55,335 bases of DNA from Brasilonema bromeliae SPC951 (GTDB lineage Bacteria > Cyanobacteriota > Cyanobacteriia > Cyanobacteriales > Nostocaceae), in assembly GCF_012912135.1 (NCBI RefSeq), contig NZ_QMEB01000005.1, forward strand, positions 1 through 55,335. Direction: 5' to 3'. The notes beneath the pieces are model-generated. The model had not been told where the DNA came from, made no database searches, and saw only the letters and a program-made list of their open reading frames with translations. This document shows positions 15,815 to 24,900 of this stretch, in pieces. Position 1 is the stretch's first letter, and every line of letters starts with the position of its first letter. Made by a program: the position numbers and the translations under genes.

Positions 15815-17641
15815 TCAAGCAGGTACTTGAATACTCTGACTACCCGCAAGTCCAAAGGCTGTATGAATGACTTGCAACGCCTTCACGCCTTCTTCTTGCG
15901 CGACAACACAGCTAATCTTAATTTCCGAAGTCGTAATCATTTGGATATTAATTTGGTGCTGTGATAGGGCTTCAAACATTGTAGCCGCGATGCCTGGTTG
16001 TCCGACCATGCCTGCTCCTACAATACTGACTTTGGCAATATCATTATCCAGCACGACTTCACCCCATCCATATTCTGCTGCTGATTGTTGGAGCATTTTT
16101 TGTGCTACTTGTGCATCTATTCTGGCAGTAGTGAAGGCTATATCTCGTGTCGGAACTCCATTCATCATATGACAGCGTTGGGACTGAATAATCATGTCTA
16201 CGCTGATATTGTGTTCTGCCAACAATCCAAATATCTTCGCCGCTGTTCCTGGACGATCCTGTACTTGACGAATAGCTAGACGCGCTTGCTTCATATCCAG
16301 GGCGACACCTCTGACGGGAGGATGATCAGATGAGGGAGAGGAGAATTTTGAATTGATTTGTTGGGTTGTTTGTTTGTCTTCTTCAATTTCAAAGGCGGCG
16401 CGAAGAAAAGCAACAGCGCGATCGCAATCTGCATTATCAATTACGCAACTCACTTTCACTTCACTTGTAGAAATCATCTGGATATTAACACCAGCTTCTG
16501 CAAGAGTCGCGAACATCTTCGCTGCCACACCAGGACGCCCAATCATCCCCGCACCTGCAATACTAACTTTAGCAATATTGGGCAGTACCATCACTTCCGC
16601 TTCTCCATTTTCTGTTGCCTTTTGAGAACGCAGAACAGGGGCGATCGCTTGTGCTACGGCTTCTGCCTTTTTTAATATTGGTGCCATCACGGTAAAGGCA
16701 ATGTCATTCGTATTACCTTCGTGAATTGATTGAATGATCAAATCCACATCCACATTCTGACGTGCTATCTCCCCAAATAACCGCGCTGCTACGCCTGGTT
16801 TATCTGGAACACGCAACATTGACACTTTCGCTTGATTGGTATCAAATTCAATATCATCAACTGAACGAGCAATTTCCAAATTCACAAGTGCTCGCGGACG
16901 TGGCGCTGGTGAAATCACCCAAGTTCCAGGTTCATCTGTCCAACTAGAGCGTACCACTAAAGGAACGCCATAGTTCCGGGCAATTTCCACTGCACGAGGA
17001 TGCAAGACTTTTGCCCCCAAGCTTGCGAGTTCCAGCATTTCATTGCAGGTGATTTCATCTATCAGTTGTGCTTCTGGAACCAAACGGGGGTCTGTTGTTA
17101 AAATCCCTGGTACGTCAGTATAAATTTCACAAAAATCTGCGTGCAATGCAGCTGCCAAAGCCACCGCTGAGGTATCTGAACCGCCACGTCCCAATGTTGT
17201 AATTTCCAATTCCTCTGTTCTGGTAATCCCCTGAAACCCTGCTACAACAACAACTTTGTTTTGATTAAGATGTCGCTTGACGCGTTCTGTTTCAATATGT
17301 AAAATCCGCGCTCGCGTATGGTCTGCTTCAGTAACAATTCCTACTTGCGCTCCTGTCAAAGAAATAGCTGGATGTCCCAGTTCTTGCAAAGCCATACTCA
17401 CTAAAGCAATGGATATCTGCTCACCTGTGGACAGCAACATATCCATTTCCCGGCTGTTGGGATTTTGTGAGATTTCGTATGCTAGCTTAACGAGTCCATC
17501 TGTGGTTTTCCCCATCGCCGAAAGTACGACAACAAGAGAGTGTCCTGCTTTTACAGTTTTGCACACGCGCTGTGCAACAGCTTGAATACGCTCTACTGAA
17601 CCGACAGATGTACCACCATATTTCTGAACTATGAGCGCCAT
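15815..17641 (-). CDS. lysC: Aspartate kinase with four ACT domains
   Basis: This 608-residue enzyme phosphorylates L-aspartate, the first step to lysine, threonine and methionine. The kinase domain (1-245) starts with VQKYGGTSVGS and has TLGRGGSDTSAVALAAA. Four ACT domains then follow as two pairs, about 265-430 and 450-600, seen as the duplicated VSIAGAGMIGRPGVAAKMF and VSIVGAGMVGQPGIAATMF. The duplicated ACT pair is the cyanobacterial form and should give feedback control by lysine and threonine. The linker at about 440-455 is Ser/Pro-rich. It is followed 32 bases upstream (on the minus strand) by the flippase-like gene, so the two may share a transcript. Confidence 0.95.
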   Translation of the reverse strand: MALIVQKYGGTSVGSVERIQAVAQRVCKTVKAGHSLVVVLSAMGKTTDGLVKLAYEISQNPNSREMDMLLSTGEQISIALVSMALQELGHPAISLTGAQVGIVTEADHTRARILHIETERVKRHLNQNKVVVVAGFQGITRTEELEITTLGRGGSDTSAVALAAALHADFCEIYTDVPGILTTDPRLVPEAQLIDEITCNEMLELASLGAKVLHPRAVEIARNYGVPLVVRSSWTDEPGTWVISPAPRPRALVNLEIARSVDDIEFDTNQAKVSMLRVPDKPGVAARLFGEIARQNVDVDLIIQSIHEGNTNDIAFTVMAPILKKAEAVAQAIAPVLRSQKATENGEAEVMVLPNIAKVSIAGAGMIGRPGVAAKMFATLAEAGVNIQMISTSEVKVSCVIDNADCDRAVAFLRAAFEIEEDKQTTQQINSKFSSPSSDHPPVRGVALDMKQARLAIRQVQDRPGTAAKIFGLLAEHNISVDMIIQSQRCHMMNGVPTRDIAFTTARIDAQVAQKMLQQSAAEYGWGEVVLDNDIAKVSIVGAGMVGQPGIAATMFEALSQHQINIQMITTSEIKISCVVAQEEGVKALQVIHTAFGLAGSQSIQVPA

Positions 17642-17673
17642 AAGTTTTATGTAGTCAATTGTCCCTAGGAATT

Positions 17674-18615
17674 CTATCTGTTAATTATATTTCTAGTATT
17701 GTGTTTAATTTCATAGAATCCCAGTAAACTTGTTGCTATTAGCAAAGCCAATAAGTCGTAAATTGCTCTGTAAGCTAGCGTTGCACCCAAAACGACTACA
17801 GGAGAAAGTTTCGCAGACAGAAAATGCAAAATCACAATCTCAAACACTCCTAACCCAGCAGGGACATTACTTACTACACCTGCAAACATAGCGAGTGAGT
17901 AGGTTCTCAACACATCCAGAAAAGATACACTATTCATAGGAAGCAGCAAATAAAGAACTGCTGCAGCTATCATCCAGTCAATGCTAGAAATGACGACTTG
18001 AGCAAAAGCTATCTTGAAAGAAGGAAAACGAAACTCTTTGCGACGAATGACTAACGGTGTTTTAATAAAAATACTTCCTAATAAATAACAAATAACTATT
18101 AATAGGAAAATAACACCCAGAGGACGTGTGTCTGTAAAAAATAAATGTATTTGGGTAGGGATTTCCAAGGGGTTGAAGATAAATATTACCCCAGATGCGG
18201 CAAAAACTCCTAACCAAAAAGTGAAATTGGCAAAAGCAATAACTTGGGCGATCGCCAGTGGTGATACTCCCCAATTGGAATAATAACGATAACGGATAGC
18301 ACTGCCAGTTACCAAAGCAAAACCGATGGTGTTGCCGAGTACAGAGCTAATAAACCCAGTGAAAGCAATTTTTCGCAGAGCCAGAAAACGACCAATATAG
18401 CTAAAGCCAAGAGCATCATACGACACCATCACTAGATAGCCTATATTTGACAATAAAATTGACAAACTTAAGTACCTTTTAGGAATCTTTCCTAAAGAGT
18501 TCAACACATCTTGGTAACGATACTCACGTAGTTCGTGGCTAATTGCCCATAAAGAAAGTACCAAAAGCAGCAAGCCAAACAACGAACTGAAGTTGAGTCG
18601 GAGTTTTTGAAGCAT
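17674..18615 (-). CDS. Lysylphosphatidylglycerol synthase/flippase-like integral membrane protein (UPF0104)
   Basis: This is a 313-residue protein with about eight transmembrane segments, similar to the N-terminal flippase half of MprF and to YbhN/AglD proteins. Family motifs visible are GNTIGFALVTGSAIRYRYY (cited in part), NVPAGLGVFE and LAYRAIYDLLALL. The substrate in stand-alone members is not established; aminoacylated lipid or another lipid-linked compound is possible. It precedes lysC on the minus strand by 32 bases and is divergent from a hydrolase cassette. The matching MprF-type synthase half lies 3.6 kb away at 22189-23853. I infer a split MprF system, not proven. Confidence 0.82.
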   Translation of the reverse strand: MLQKLRLNFSSLFGLLLLVLSLWAISHELREYRYQDVLNSLGKIPKRYLSLSILLSNIGYLVMVSYDALGFSYIGRFLALRKIAFTGFISSVLGNTIGFALVTGSAIRYRYYSNWGVSPLAIAQVIAFANFTFWLGVFAASGVIFIFNPLEIPTQIHLFFTDTRPLGVIFLLIVICYLLGSIFIKTPLVIRRKEFRFPSFKIAFAQVVISSIDWMIAAAVLYLLLPMNSVSFLDVLRTYSLAMFAGVVSNVPAGLGVFEIVILHFLSAKLSPVVVLGATLAYRAIYDLLALLIATSLLGFYEIKHNTRNIINR

Positions 18616-19074
18616 AGTACAACCAGGGAAGGGGGGAGACTACAGACGTGGAGAGACCAGAAGCAGAAAACGACTAATGACTCGACATTCGCAAAAGTTT
18701 CATTATGTTGACATAAAATTGACACATCACTAGCGTAAGCTTTTGACTATAGGATTCAGACAATAAACGAAGTTAATTTATTGTCACTAAATTATTGGCT
18801 CTATAGAAATCCCGTTTGATTTGGTGAGACCAGTGCTTGATGAGAGTTTCCCGACAGAGGCATCTGGCGTTAGCGCAGCGGAACCGGAGGTTCTCCCCGA
18901 AGGGTAAAATTACTTAGCGTAGGGAGGGAACGCTTAACAGGGAACGCTTAACAGTGAACAATTGATCACTGGTAACTGGTAACTGGTAACTGATAAAGGT
19001 GTACCTAGTTTCACAAAAATCTGCACAGGAGTTTTATAGTTGACCATTAACTAATGACTAATGACTAATAACCA
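18616..19074. other. Divergent promoter region with repeats
   Basis: It lies between the divergent flippase-like gene and hydrolase. It contains one arm of the 42-bp inverted repeat (18830-18871), a block of gggaacgcttaaca units (18929-18959), ggtaactggtaactg units (18970-18994) and aatgactaatgacta units (19050-19090). Promoters for both genes must lie here. Confidence 0.6.
18830..18871 (+). repeat. Left arm of 42-bp inverted repeat bracketing the hydrolase cassette
   Basis: Starts CCAGTGCTTGATGAG and ends CATCTGGCGTT. The reverse complement is found at 21871-21912 with a single mismatch (41 of 42). It also belongs to the dispersed family seen at 1-110 and 47295-47365. Confidence 0.85.
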
Positions 19075-19935
19075 ATGACTAATGACTCTTTTCAAGATGC
19101 CTTAGCTGGTTCAACAATTCATCTGCGACGGGGGATAAATTTACAAGTTTGTCACAATTCGGGGAGAACTCCAGCTATAGTTTTTCTGCACGGAGGAACG
19201 GGAAACCGCTTTAACTTTCGTTCTCAGTATGAGTTTGCTCAAAGTCAAGGTTGGGAAGTTCTGGTGTATGATTTGGCAGGACACGGACAGTCGAGTCCCT
19301 ATCCTCGCTACTCCATCGGGCGACATCGTCGGGATTTACAGCGACTGTTGTACAAATTGGGGATTTCCTCACCAGTGCTGTGTTGTCATAGCTACGGAGT
19401 TCCTATTGGTTTAGAGTTTGCCCAGCACAATTGTGTGAGTGGTTTTATTGCGATCGCCGGCGGAACTCATAACTTAGCACCTTGGTGGGAAATTCCGCTG
19501 ATGAAGTTTATGGCTTGGGGCGGCAGATATTTATACTCTTTACCTGGCGTACAAGCAATCTCAAACTTTTTCTCGACTTCTTACCGACACAGCGTCATAG
19601 AACGGTTTTTTGCCGAATGTCCAACACCCACAGATTTTCAATCCTACAAAGCCCTAGAAATCTTTTGGGGTTATGACTTCTTTGCGCGTCACCCTTTGCC
19701 GCAGAATTTGCATATCCCTGCTTTGATTATAACCGGGGGTCTTGACCCCATGTTTACACACCAAATGGGGAACGATTTAGCAAGACATTTCGTCAACGGT
19801 ACTCATTTACATTTTGCTAATGCAGGACATTTAGTTATGGCGGAGTCTCCAGAGTTAATCAACAGTGCTATATTGAAATATCTTATTGGGATTAATACAC
19901 AAATACCTTCGTCTTCACAGACTTCAGCTCTATAA
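19075..19935 (+). CDS. Alpha/beta-hydrolase
   Basis: This is a 286-residue alpha/beta-hydrolase with no signal peptide. It has the oxyanion motif FLHGGTGN (about 38-45), nucleophile elbow CCHSYGVP (Ser about 105), acid Asp in GGLDPMF (about 226) and His in NAGHLVM (about 256). All three catalytic residues are present. The substrate is not evident. Its first codons (MTND) are part of a short tandem aatgactaatgac repeat that runs through the start, so the leader and N-terminus are repeat-derived. It lies 52 bases before two secreted esterases on the same strand, probably one operon. Confidence 0.8.
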   Translation: MTNDSFQDALAGSTIHLRRGINLQVCHNSGRTPAIVFLHGGTGNRFNFRSQYEFAQSQGWEVLVYDLAGHGQSSPYPRYSIGRHRRDLQRLLYKLGISSPVLCCHSYGVPIGLEFAQHNCVSGFIAIAGGTHNLAPWWEIPLMKFMAWGGRYLYSLPGVQAISNFFSTSYRHSVIERFFAECPTPTDFQSYKALEIFWGYDFFARHPLPQNLHIPALIITGGLDPMFTHQMGNDLARHFVNGTHLHFANAGHLVMAESPELINSAILKYLIGINTQIPSSSQTSAL

Positions 19936-19987
19936 ATTTTGTCATTTTTTACAGCTTTGATTCAATTGCTATCAATCAATATTCTTG

Positions 19988-20938
19988 ATGAATTGCTTCA
20001 AATATAAAATTGTGCTGCTGCTTTCGGTGTTGACTTTCTGTAGCTGCGCTAACATAAAATCTGCACAAGCACAAGTACAGATGCGTCCGCCAACTCTAAC
20101 TTCTGTGTTACCGCCACAACCAAGTGCTAGCGATTTAGCTACCCTACTAACATATAAAACCGAAACTTACGATAGCAAAGTTATGGGAGGAAGTCGCATT
20201 TACTGCGTTGTTTTACCTCCTGGCTATGATCAAAACCAAAATCAACACTATCCAGTTATCTTTCTCCTCCACGGTGGAAACGGAAATGCTGACCATTGGT
20301 TTGCCAAAGGAGATGCTTTGACAGTTCTCCAACAGCTTTATGCAACAGGCAAGTTGCCACCCAGTATTATTATCACACCAGATGGTAATGACAAACGTGG
20401 TTCTAGCCGCTACTGGGATCCCGATTATATTGATGGCCCCAATGGCAAAGTTTCCACAGCCATTGGGGATGAACTGGTGAAAGTTGTGCAAAACCGCTAC
20501 CGTACACTCACCAGTCCTGATTTTTGGGCAATGGGAGGATTATCTTCTGGAGGTTGGGGTGCAATGAATGTGGGATTGCATAATTTAAATAATTTTTCTA
20601 TCTTATTTAGTCATAGCGGTTACTTTCAAGACAAGAGTGGACCGCAAAATAGCCCAATCACCTATATCAAGACCATTTCACCTCAAGCTAAAAAACGCTT
20701 AAGGATATACCTGGATGCAGGTATAGAAGATACTGAAGTCGGACTTGACGAATCCAAAAAATTTAATCAAATACTCAGTACAGAAAAAATTTATAATATA
20801 TTTCATGCGTTTCCCGGTGGTCACACTTGGAACTACTGGCACGAACATCTGGCAGATTCGCTAACATTTGTCGGAAGACAATTTAAAATATCGGCGATTA
20901 TACATGCTAGTGATAATTTGGGTTTTAAAAAGCCATGA
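19988..20938 (+). CDS. Secreted esterase of the Fes/EstA-like alpha/beta-hydrolase group, copy 1
   Basis: This is a 316-residue exported hydrolase. The N-terminal signal (MNCFKYKIVLLLSVLTFC) has a possible lipobox LTFC or an alternative cut after AQA. The esterase fold shows FLLHGGNGNADHW, ITPDGNDKRGSSR, nucleophile region GGLSSGGWGA, an acid near YLDAGIED, and a catalytic His in FPGGHTWNYW. It resembles enterochelin-esterase-like and acetyl-esterase families; the substrate is unknown. The ATG at 19988 is chosen over a TTG at 19985. Its stop overlaps the start of the next gene (ATGA), indicating translational coupling with a close paralogue. Confidence 0.82.
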   Translation: MNCFKYKIVLLLSVLTFCSCANIKSAQAQVQMRPPTLTSVLPPQPSASDLATLLTYKTETYDSKVMGGSRIYCVVLPPGYDQNQNQHYPVIFLLHGGNGNADHWFAKGDALTVLQQLYATGKLPPSIIITPDGNDKRGSSRYWDPDYIDGPNGKVSTAIGDELVKVVQNRYRTLTSPDFWAMGGLSSGGWGAMNVGLHNLNNFSILFSHSGYFQDKSGPQNSPITYIKTISPQAKKRLRIYLDAGIEDTEVGLDESKKFNQILSTEKIYNIFHAFPGGHTWNYWHEHLADSLTFVGRQFKISAIIHASDNLGFKKP

Positions 20939-21834
20939 AATTATCTAAAGTCCTAATTGGCGTTGCAGGTGCAATTGCAATCCTGACTGCTGCAGGCTAC
21001 TGGTATGTCTTTATCTTAGGTGCGCCGCAGCTAGATTCAGACCCGCCTCAACAACAGATCACTACTGGGTTGAAGTTTCAACTAGAAACTTTTAACAGTC
21101 AAGCAATGGGCACACAACGGCAATATGGTGTTATTTTGCCCCCAGATTATCACAAGAATCTTTTAAAACGCTATCCTGTCATATTTTTATTACATGGCGG
21201 TCATGATGATGCCCGTGCTTATGTTGATAAATATAGAGTCTTAAAAGTACTACATGAACTTTATAGAGATCACAAACTACCGCCTTCGATTGTAATTACA
21301 CCAGATGGAAATGATCAGCGAGGTTCGAGTCCCATTATCGACCCTGATTATTATGATGGTCCTAATGGTAAAGTAGGAACGTTGATCGGTTCGGAGTTAG
21401 TACAAGTAGTCAAGTCACGCTACCGTACATTAGAAAATCCAAAGTTTTGGGCGTTGGGAGGTCTATCTTCTGGAGGATGGGGCGCGTTTAATATTGGATT
21501 ACGCTATTTGAAAAACTTCAATATTCTGTTCAGCCATAGCGGCTATTTTACCGATAACAGTGGTCCACAAAATAGCCCCCAACAAATTGTCCAACAATTA
21601 CCAGTTCAGGATAGGCAGCAACTACGCGTATATCTTGATGCTGGAGAAAGTGACTCCAATTTACTTGCTTCTACCCGAAAATTCCATGAAACCTTAGACA
21701 AATTAGGTATAGAAAATGTGTTTTATGCCTTCCCTGGAGGACATGGTTTGTCAGGTCCAGATGTTGGCTGGAATTACTTTCACAAGCATCTCAAAGATTC
21801 GCTATCTTATGTGGGAAAACAGTTTAAAGAATAA
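20935..21834 (+). CDS. Esterase of the Fes/EstA-like alpha/beta-hydrolase group, copy 2
   Basis: This 299-residue tandem paralogue of the preceding gene has roughly half its residues identical by eye. A single N-terminal hydrophobic segment (residues 7-28) probably anchors it in the membrane, facing outside. Motifs are FLLHGGHDDARAY, ITPDGNDQRGSS, GGLSSGGWGAFN (nucleophile), YLDAGESD and FPGGHGLSGPDVGWNYF (catalytic His). It overlaps the upstream esterase by four bases. The pair looks like duplication followed by different tethering, one lipoprotein-like and one membrane-anchored. The substrate is unknown. Confidence 0.82.
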   Translation: MKLSKVLIGVAGAIAILTAAGYWYVFILGAPQLDSDPPQQQITTGLKFQLETFNSQAMGTQRQYGVILPPDYHKNLLKRYPVIFLLHGGHDDARAYVDKYRVLKVLHELYRDHKLPPSIVITPDGNDQRGSSPIIDPDYYDGPNGKVGTLIGSELVQVVKSRYRTLENPKFWALGGLSSGGWGAFNIGLRYLKNFNILFSHSGYFTDNSGPQNSPQQIVQQLPVQDRQQLRVYLDAGESDSNLLASTRKFHETLDKLGIENVFYAFPGGHGLSGPDVGWNYFHKHLKDSLSYVGKQFKE

Positions 21835-22188
21835 CTCAGAAACGCCACTTGCTACAACGGGGGGAACCCCAACGCCAGATGCCTCTGTCGGGAAACCCTC
21901 ATCAAGCACTGGCTCCGCAACGCAGTGGCTCCTCAGAACTCAGAACTCAGAATCTATTAGTGGGGATCACCAATTCCCCACTAATAAAAGACCACGCCTC
22001 CGCTTCAATTTTGGTGTTCTTGACTTGACCAACTCTACTTCGCACACAGCTGTACAGAATTCCTTGTTGATTCTTCCTACAAGTTCCATCGACATATTGC
22101 TGTTGGCGCAGCGTGTCCGCAGGATATATTCTGACAACTGTGTTCTGTGTTCTTTCTTGTTAAAAATTCACTCAAAATTAAGTGACCA
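21835..22188. other. Spacer with dispersed repeat
   Basis: Holds the right arm of the inverted repeat (21871-21912) followed by a ctccgcaacgcagtggctcc segment shared with the copy near 47345. The remaining 250 bases have no convincing gene and should include a promoter for the DUF2156 gene if it is not co-transcribed. Confidence 0.5.
21871..21912 (-). repeat. Right arm of 42-bp inverted repeat bracketing the hydrolase cassette
   Basis: Reverse complement of 18830-18871 with one mismatch. The two arms enclose exactly the three hydrolase genes (19075-21834). Confidence 0.85.
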
Positions 22189-23853
22189 ATGACTCTTGAT
22201 TTCAGAACTCGGATTGGGCTTTGGAGTGCAGCTTTCCTCACAGGTTTAGTCGGAGTGGTAAACTTGGTATCAGCCGTGACGCCTAACCTGCATGAACGAA
22301 ATCACTGGTTGAAGCACTTTTTACCCTTTGATATTCGCGCTAGCGGTCATTTATTTGCAGCACTGACTGGGTTTGTTTTGCTAACACTTGCAACGAATTT
22401 GTTGCGTCGAAAACGAATTGCTTGGTTACTCACGATTGGATTATTAATTATTTCTATCTTCAGCCACTTGATTAAGGGACTGGACTATGAAGAGAGTTTC
22501 TTGTCTGGTGTTTTGCTGATGCAATTACTCTTGATGCGCCATGTTTTTACAGCAAAATCAGACCGTCCTTCTGTTGCACAGGGAGTACGGGTGTTAATTG
22601 CAGCTTTGCTGTTTAGCTTGGCATATGGAACAATTGGGTTTTACTTGTTAGATGGCAAATTTACGGAAAATTTCAGTTGGAGTGATGCCATAGCCCAAAC
22701 TTTTGCTATGTTCTTCACAGATAATAATGACGGACTGAAACCAAAAAGCCGATTTGGAGATTTTTTTGCTAATTCTATTTATATTATTGCAGCAAGTACG
22801 ATCGCTTATGCGCTGTTCATGCTATTAAGACCAGTTTTTCTACGTGAACCCACCACTGTTAGAGAACGTCAGCAAGCAAGAGATATTGTAGAAAAGTATG
22901 GATGCTCTTCGTTAGCAGCATTTACATTGTTAAGTGATAAAAGTTACTTTTTTAGTCCTTCTGGTCGTAGTGTGATTGCTTATGTGCCTAAGGGACGGGG
23001 TGCGATCGCCCTAGGTGATCCCATTGGACCATTTGAAGATCGTAAAGAAGTGATTGTGAGTTTCCAGCTATTTTGCCAACGTAACGACTGGTATCCAGCA
23101 TTTTACCAAACTTTACCCAATGACATTAGCCTCTACAAGTCGCTGGGATTTCAGGTACTCAAGATTGGTGAAGAAGGAATAGTTGATCTGCAAACTTTCA
23201 CCTTACAAGGAAAAGCAGGTAAAAACCTCAGAACAGCAATCAATCGCATGACTAAGCTGGGGTATGAAGTGAAATTTTACGAACCACCGATTGCTGATGA
23301 ATTGTTGCATCAACTCAAAACTGTTAGTGACGAATGGCTGCAATTGGTGCAAGGTTCCGAAAAAAAGTTTTCTCTAGGTTGGTTTGACGAAACTTATTTG
23401 CGAGAGTGTGAAATCGTAACGGTGCAGTCTTCCCACGGTGAGATTATTGCTTTTACCAACATTGTATTAGAGTACCAACTCAACGAAGTGACTAACGACA
23501 TGATGCGACACCGAAAGTCGATTGAAAATGGAACAATGGACTTTTTGTTTCTTTCTATGTTCCAGCACTACAAGGACCGAAGTTACGATAGTTTTAATAT
23601 TGGTCTTTCTGCCCTTTCTGGAGTGGGTAAAACTCAAGAGTCGGGTCGTTTGGAGAAAGTTTTGCACTATCTTTACAAGCATTTGGAGCGATTTTACAAC
23701 TTCCAAGGCTTGCACGCATACAAAGACAAATTTCACCCTCGTTGGGAATCACGTTATCTGGTTTTCCCCAGTTTAACCGCTTTACCCGACGTTGTTGTTG
23801 CATTGGTTCGTGCTGATTCAGGCGATCGGCTTTTAGATTATTTTAAAGGGTGA
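22189..23853 (+). CDS. Phosphatidylglycerol lysyltransferase-type protein (DUF2156, MprF C-half)
   Basis: This is a 554-residue protein. The N-terminal part (1-215) has about six membrane segments. The C-terminal part (about 220-545) is a tandem GNAT-like DUF2156 domain as in MprF, which moves an aminoacyl group from tRNA to phosphatidylglycerol. Motifs are YVPKGRGAIALGDPIGP, WYPAFYQ, LRTAINRMTKLGYE, NGTMDFLFLSMF and FNIGLSALSGVG. The aminoacyl specificity cannot be read. It lacks the full 14-helix flippase half of canonical MprF. A separate protein of that type lies at 17674-18615. Role inferred: envelope lipid modification or another aminoacyl transfer. Confidence 0.85.
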   Translation: MTLDFRTRIGLWSAAFLTGLVGVVNLVSAVTPNLHERNHWLKHFLPFDIRASGHLFAALTGFVLLTLATNLLRRKRIAWLLTIGLLIISIFSHLIKGLDYEESFLSGVLLMQLLLMRHVFTAKSDRPSVAQGVRVLIAALLFSLAYGTIGFYLLDGKFTENFSWSDAIAQTFAMFFTDNNDGLKPKSRFGDFFANSIYIIAASTIAYALFMLLRPVFLREPTTVRERQQARDIVEKYGCSSLAAFTLLSDKSYFFSPSGRSVIAYVPKGRGAIALGDPIGPFEDRKEVIVSFQLFCQRNDWYPAFYQTLPNDISLYKSLGFQVLKIGEEGIVDLQTFTLQGKAGKNLRTAINRMTKLGYEVKFYEPPIADELLHQLKTVSDEWLQLVQGSEKKFSLGWFDETYLRECEIVTVQSSHGEIIAFTNIVLEYQLNEVTNDMMRHRKSIENGTMDFLFLSMFQHYKDRSYDSFNIGLSALSGVGKTQESGRLEKVLHYLYKHLERFYNFQGLHAYKDKFHPRWESRYLVFPSLTALPDVVVALVRADSGDRLLDYFKG

Positions 23854-24325
23854 AGATGTGAGTTGTGTGTTAAGAAAAACTCAGTTATCAGAACGTAGAA
23901 CTCAGCTTGGACATCCCACCCCAAATCAATTCAGAAACGAATGTAATTGCTCCAACTGGTGATGCTACAGTTGCAAATATTGAGAAGAGTACTCCTACAA
24001 TAAAAGTACTCTGACAATTTTTGAGTGAATTGAAGACTGTTCTGGTTGTCATAAGTTTTATCAAGCTTACTCCAAAAAAGCCGCGCTTTTTATTAGGACT
24101 TACGCAAAAACTCTTTTAAACCCTATTAACTTCGTGTTCTTTGTGTCCTTTGCGGTTTATTTTTTCATTATTTTGCGTAAGTCCTGTTTATATCAACAAG
24201 ATATTGCTACATACAGCGCGGCTAGTATTAAAATCATCCAGTACTAGGAGTAGAGCAATGATAAACTTTTCGTGAAGCTCTCCTAAAATTAGATAAAAGA
24301 TCATTAGTAGTGAGCAGCTCTACTG
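23854..24325. other. Spacer holding a MITE-like element
   Basis: Apart from the element at 24095-24185 I see no gene. The region separates convergent genes. Confidence 0.4.
24095..24185. mobile_element. Short MITE-like element with 15-bp terminal inverted repeats
   Basis: AGGACTTACGCAAAA (24095-24109) and TTTTGCGTAAGTCCT (24171-24185) are exact reverse complements. The internal 61 bases are AT-rich, noncoding, with a tgtcctttgcggt string. The ends match those of the 235-bp element at 11208-11442. No clean target duplication is visible. Confidence 0.7.
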
Positions 24326-24694
24326 CTAAGAATCTAAATCTAGAGCTTGTATCCCTTGGCGTTCTACAAAAGTTAGCATACTTCCTAACTGTAACCAAAT
24401 CAGCAAGGCAGTTATAAAAGCAACTGGTATACCAACTCCATAGGCAATTAAGGGCGGAAAGCCAAATATTTCAAAACCGCAACAGAGAAATACACAAAGA
24501 CCAACAGTAATTCCTATAAATGGTACAGATAACTGTTTAACGGGTAGACGAGACCCAGAAGTTTCTGCACCCTCATCTTGCCATTTCTGGACAATGACTT
24601 TCAGCGTTCCCCATAACGCGATATCTGAAATTAATGCTGCAAACAATCCAAAAACGAATAGAAAATAGGGTGGATGTTCAGGAATGTAGTACAT
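24326..24694 (-). CDS. Small integral membrane protein, function unknown
   Basis: This is a 122-residue protein with three hydrophobic segments (about 8-30, 54-75, 80-105) and a short soluble loop in between (VQKWQDEGAETSGSRL). I do not recognise the family. The start MYYIPEHPPYF follows GGAGTTTTC on the minus strand, a plausible ribosome-binding site. Neighbours are the DUF2156 gene (convergent) and the ABC1 kinase (same strand, upstream). Composition and frame look like a real gene, since hydrophobic segments are well spaced and the C-terminus is acidic (ALDLDS). Confidence 0.65.
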   Translation of the reverse strand: MYYIPEHPPYFLFVFGLFAALISDIALWGTLKVIVQKWQDEGAETSGSRLPVKQLSVPFIGITVGLCVFLCCGFEIFGFPPLIAYGVGIPVAFITALLIWLQLGSMLTFVERQGIQALDLDS

Positions 24695-24730
24695 GAAAAC
24701 TCCTGTGGATATTGAGTACGGAAATATAGC

Positions 24731-24812
24731 AGTTGCCAGTTATCAGTTACCAGTTACCAGTTACCAGTTATCAGTTACCAGTTACCAGTTACCAGTTACC
24801 AGTTACCAGTTT
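24731..24812. repeat. Short tandem repeat CAGTTACCAGTTAC
   Basis: Roughly a dozen 7-base CAGTTAC/CAGTTAT units run in a row, followed by gttccctgttccct units. This is a typical Nostocales intergenic repeat; similar ggtaactg units lie at 18970-18994. Confidence 0.85.
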
Positions 24813-24900
24813 TCACTGTTCCCTGTTCCCTAGTTCCCTGCTATATGAGTTTTTCATTATGAATATTAATATTTTTTCATAATTTGTAACTCAAAATTCA

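Noticed and set aside
21325-21345. T-arm-like ggttcgagtcc string suggesting a tRNA
   Set aside because: It lies inside the esterase coding sequence and no acceptor or anticodon stem can be formed around it.
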